This document shows, in pieces, positions 5,894-7,622 of a DNA stretch of 7,622 nt; the stretch's first letter is position 1, and each line of letters starts with the position of its first letter. The notes under the pieces are model-generated. The model had not been told where the DNA came from. It saw only the letters and a program-made list of their open reading frames with translations, and did no database searches. The DNA comes from Pleurocapsa sp. MO_226.B13. Lineage in GTDB: Bacteria; Cyanobacteriota; Cyanobacteriia; Cyanobacteriales; Xenococcaceae. The stretch lies in the NCBI GenBank assembly GCA_030064795.1, contig JASJEI010000389.1, positions 1 to 7,622 of the forward strand. Direction: 5' to 3'. The translations under genes and the position numbers were made by a program.

Positions 5894-5907
5894 GCTTTTT
5901 AAAAAGC
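5894..5907. promoter_or_regulatory. 14-bp perfect palindrome
   Basis: GCTTTTTAAAAAGC is a perfect palindrome 45 bases before the permease ATG and three bases before the second 14-bp direct repeat. It repeats the GCTTTTT/AAAAAGC arms seen at 5820-5852. This could be an operator near the transcription start; no regulator is encoded nearby. Confidence 0.4.
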
Positions 5908-5910
5908 CAT

Positions 5911-5924
5911 TCAATGTTATGAAT
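5911..5924 (+). repeat. 14-bp direct repeat, copy 2
   Basis: This is an exact second copy of TCAATGTTATGAAT, the first being at 5604-5617. It ends 28 bases before the permease ATG and would lie in the 5' leader or core promoter. Confidence 0.55.
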
Positions 5925-5952
5925 CGAGAAAAGGAAAAAATAATAGTTAAAA

Positions 5953-7506
5953 ATGAATCATAAAAATATACTATCTTGGTTCAAAAAGCTAGCTTGGGGT
6001 TTAGTTGGATTGCTGACGATCGTCAGCTTGCACTTTGGTTTGGCTGCATCATTAAATGCCCAACAAGTGTTAGAGGTAGGCACGGAGCCAGCTTTTCCGC
6101 CCTTTGAAATGCAAGCACCAGATGGTCAAGGTTTCACGGGATTTGATATCGATTTATTTAAAGCAATTGGAGAAGAAGCAGATCTAGAAATTCGGTTTCA
6201 GAGTATGCCCTTTGATGGGTTGATTCCTGCTTTACAATCGCAAAATATCGATGCAGCGATTAGTGGCATGACGATTACTGCCGAACGCGCCCAAACAGTA
6301 GATTTTTCTCGTCCCTACTTTCGTTCGGGTTTGGCGATCGCAGTCAGGAAAGAAAATGCGAACGAGATTCAAAGTTTTGAGGATCTAGAAAACAAAAAAA
6401 TTGCCGTGGCGATCGGCACTACAGGCGCGCAGGAAGCGGAAAAAATACCAGGGGCAGAAATATCTACTTTTGATAACTCCGCTTTAGCCCTCCAAGAATT
6501 GAGCAACGGCAATGTAGATGCGGTAGTTAATGATGCTCCCGTTACCCTCTATGCCATCAAGGAGGGGAATTTAAATGATATTGAAGTAGTAGGGGAACTG
6601 TTAACCGAAGAATACTATGGTATCGCCCTACCCAAAGGTTCGCCTAACCTGGAAAAAGTCAATGCTGCCTTAGATCAGTTACTCCAAACAGGTAGATATC
6701 GGGAAATATATCAACAGTGGTTTGCTGGCGAACCCCCCGATTTACCTCTAGTTGCTCCCGCCCTACAGGGAGAAGGTGCTAGCTTCGATTGGGTGCAAAT
6801 GTTCCAAACTCTGTTGTGGGGTGCTTTGGTAACAATCATGCTTACCGCTTTTTCCGTCTTTTTTGGTTCGATTGGTGGAACGTTGCTGGCGATGGCATCT
6901 ATTTCTGACCTTAAGCCTCTGGGTTGGTTGAGTCGCATTTATGTAGATTTCTTTCGCGGTACGCCTTTGCTAGTACAGATCTTTATGATTTACTTTGGCA
7001 TACCGTCGTTACTCCAGCAGCTTGGTTTAGAAATTAGCTTTAACCGTCTTGGGGCTGCGGTGGCAGCTTTGAGTCTCAATTCCGCAGCCTATTTAGCCGA
7101 AATCATTCGCGGTGGGATTCAATCGATCGACCAAGGACAGTGGGAAGCTTCACAGTCAATGGGAATGAGTTGGCTGCAAACCATGCGTCACGTTATTTTT
7201 CCCCAAGCTTTTCGTCGTATGATTCCTCCTTTGGGTAATGAATTTATTACCCTGATTAAGGATACCAGTTTGGTAGCGATTATCGGTTTTGAAGAACTCT
7301 TCCGTCAGGGACAACTGATGGTAGCTACTACCTATCGCGCTTTTGAAATTTATGCAGCAGTGGCTTTGATTTATTTGGTTTTAACCTTTGTTGCCTCTAG
7401 ATTCTTTAGTTGGTTGGAAAAACGCTTTAATCCCGTTCGACGTGCCAACAAAAAAGAAGCAAAACAAACGTCTTCTAGACAAGAACAGTTAGTAGGTACG
7501 AAATAA
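5953..7506 (+). CDS. Fused amino-acid substrate-binding protein and ABC permease (BgtB type)
   Basis: This 517-residue protein joins two importer parts. Residues 1-36 are a signal peptide or anchor (K11-K12, hydrophobic stretch, ASLNA before Q37). Residues 38-258 are a family 3 periplasmic binding domain: GTEPAFPPFE at 43-52, GFDIDL at 63-68, SGMTIT at 104-109, R112 in ERAQTVDFS and D194 in VVNDAP, which by analogy with GlnBP hold the carboxylate and amino groups of an amino acid. Residues about 280-485 are the permease, with roughly five membrane segments and the EAA loop at 398-417 (E398-A399, G404, I415, P417) that docks the ATPase. The C-terminal tail is basic. Such fusions are known in cyanobacteria as BgtB, for basic amino acids and glutamine. 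With the divergent ATPase gene it makes a complete transporter. The exact amino acid is not certain. Confidence 0.93.
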   Translation: MNHKNILSWFKKLAWGLVGLLTIVSLHFGLAASLNAQQVLEVGTEPAFPPFEMQAPDGQGFTGFDIDLFKAIGEEADLEIRFQSMPFDGLIPALQSQNIDAAISGMTITAERAQTVDFSRPYFRSGLAIAVRKENANEIQSFEDLENKKIAVAIGTTGAQEAEKIPGAEISTFDNSALALQELSNGNVDAVVNDAPVTLYAIKEGNLNDIEVVGELLTEEYYGIALPKGSPNLEKVNAALDQLLQTGRYREIYQQWFAGEPPDLPLVAPALQGEGASFDWVQMFQTLLWGALVTIMLTAFSVFFGSIGGTLLAMASISDLKPLGWLSRIYVDFFRGTPLLVQIFMIYFGIPSLLQQLGLEISFNRLGAAVAALSLNSAAYLAEIIRGGIQSIDQGQWEASQSMGMSWLQTMRHVIFPQAFRRMIPPLGNEFITLIKDTSLVAIIGFEELFRQGQLMVATTYRAFEIYAAVALIYLVLTFVASRFFSWLEKRFNPVRRANKKEAKQTSSRQEQLVGTK

Positions 7507-7622
7507 CGACTAGCTAGAACACCGATTCAGTAATCAGTTTTTTATATTACAAGACGAAACATTTAATCCAAAAACAAGGGTTTCAGCACTTACTTCCCAC
7601 CCCAATGTTAAGAAATTTTAAA
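7507..7622. other. Downstream non-coding tail with a weak terminator-like hairpin
   Basis: After the permease stop there is no open frame of note. GATT (7524-7527) can pair with AATC (7532-7535) around CAGT, followed after AG by six T residues at 7538-7543. The T-run suits an intrinsic terminator, but a four-pair AT-rich stem is weak. The last bases may lead into a gene outside the window. Confidence 0.3.

Larger units (their letters stand above)
5361..5952. promoter_or_regulatory. Long AT-rich divergent intergenic region of the transporter genes
   Basis: These 592 bases separate the divergent ATPase and binding-protein/permease genes and should carry both promoters. The region is strongly AT-rich. 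A 74-codon minus-strand frame (5610-5834) exists, but it resembles no protein I know and is easily explained by chance. Visible structure is concentrated toward the permease gene: inverted repeats at 5820-5852, 5861-5874 and 5894-5907, and a 14-bp direct repeat at 5604-5617 and 5911-5924. Two near-misses to the NtcA nitrogen-control site occur, but both have the wrong spacing. AAGGA at 5931-5935 is too far from the ATG at 5953 to be a normal ribosome site. Confidence 0.5.

Noticed and set aside
6711..6938. 75-codon minus-strand frame inside the permease fusion gene
   Set aside because: It is antisense to a strongly supported coding region with no features of its own.

Overview
The window looks like a cyanobacterial chromosome segment. 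It is moderately AT-rich and carries at least eight full HIP1 octamers (GCGATCGC; for example 195-202, 394-401, 697-704, 3728-3735, 4531-4538, 4641-4648, 4891-4898, 6334-6341) plus a short heptanucleotide tandem array, both typical of cyanobacteria. No rRNA, tRNA or CRISPR array is visible. The genus cannot be fixed from this sequence alone.

Layout: (1) 1-137 is an upstream region with a perfect 16-bp palindrome. (2) 138-3774 is a two-gene, same-strand unit: a Rieske non-haem iron oxygenase, then an 807-residue FAD amine dehydrogenase fused to a GcvT-like folate domain. (3) 3775-4607 is an accessory patch. It holds a hairpin resembling the right end of an IS200/IS605 (TnpB-type) element followed by a nested stem structure, a small acidic lipoprotein gene built on a 33-bp repeat, a GC-richer segment that looks like a dispersed repeat, and the tail of a leucine-rich-repeat gene with no visible 5' part. 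(4) 4608-5360 (minus) encodes a polar amino-acid ABC ATPase. (5) 5361-5952 is a long AT-rich divergent intergenic region with several inverted repeats and a 14-bp direct repeat. (6) 5953-7506 (plus) encodes a fused substrate-binding protein and permease, followed by a short non-coding tail.

How the genes may work together: the Rieske enzyme and the flavoprotein fit consecutive oxidative N-demethylations of a methylated amine such as glycine betaine, then dimethylglycine or sarcosine. The GcvT-like domain would capture the released one-carbon unit on tetrahydrofolate. The substrate is inferred from family membership. The reductase for the Rieske protein and the electron acceptor for the flavoprotein are not in the window. 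The divergent ATPase and binding-protein/permease together make a complete amino-acid importer of the cyanobacterial Bgt type (basic amino acids and glutamine). A functional link between importer and demethylation unit is possible but unproven, because the accessory patch separates them.

The most unusual items are the demethylation cassette in a cyanobacterium, the IS605-end/omegaRNA-like remnant, the hendecad-repeat acidic lipoprotein, and the leucine-rich-repeat gene fragment.
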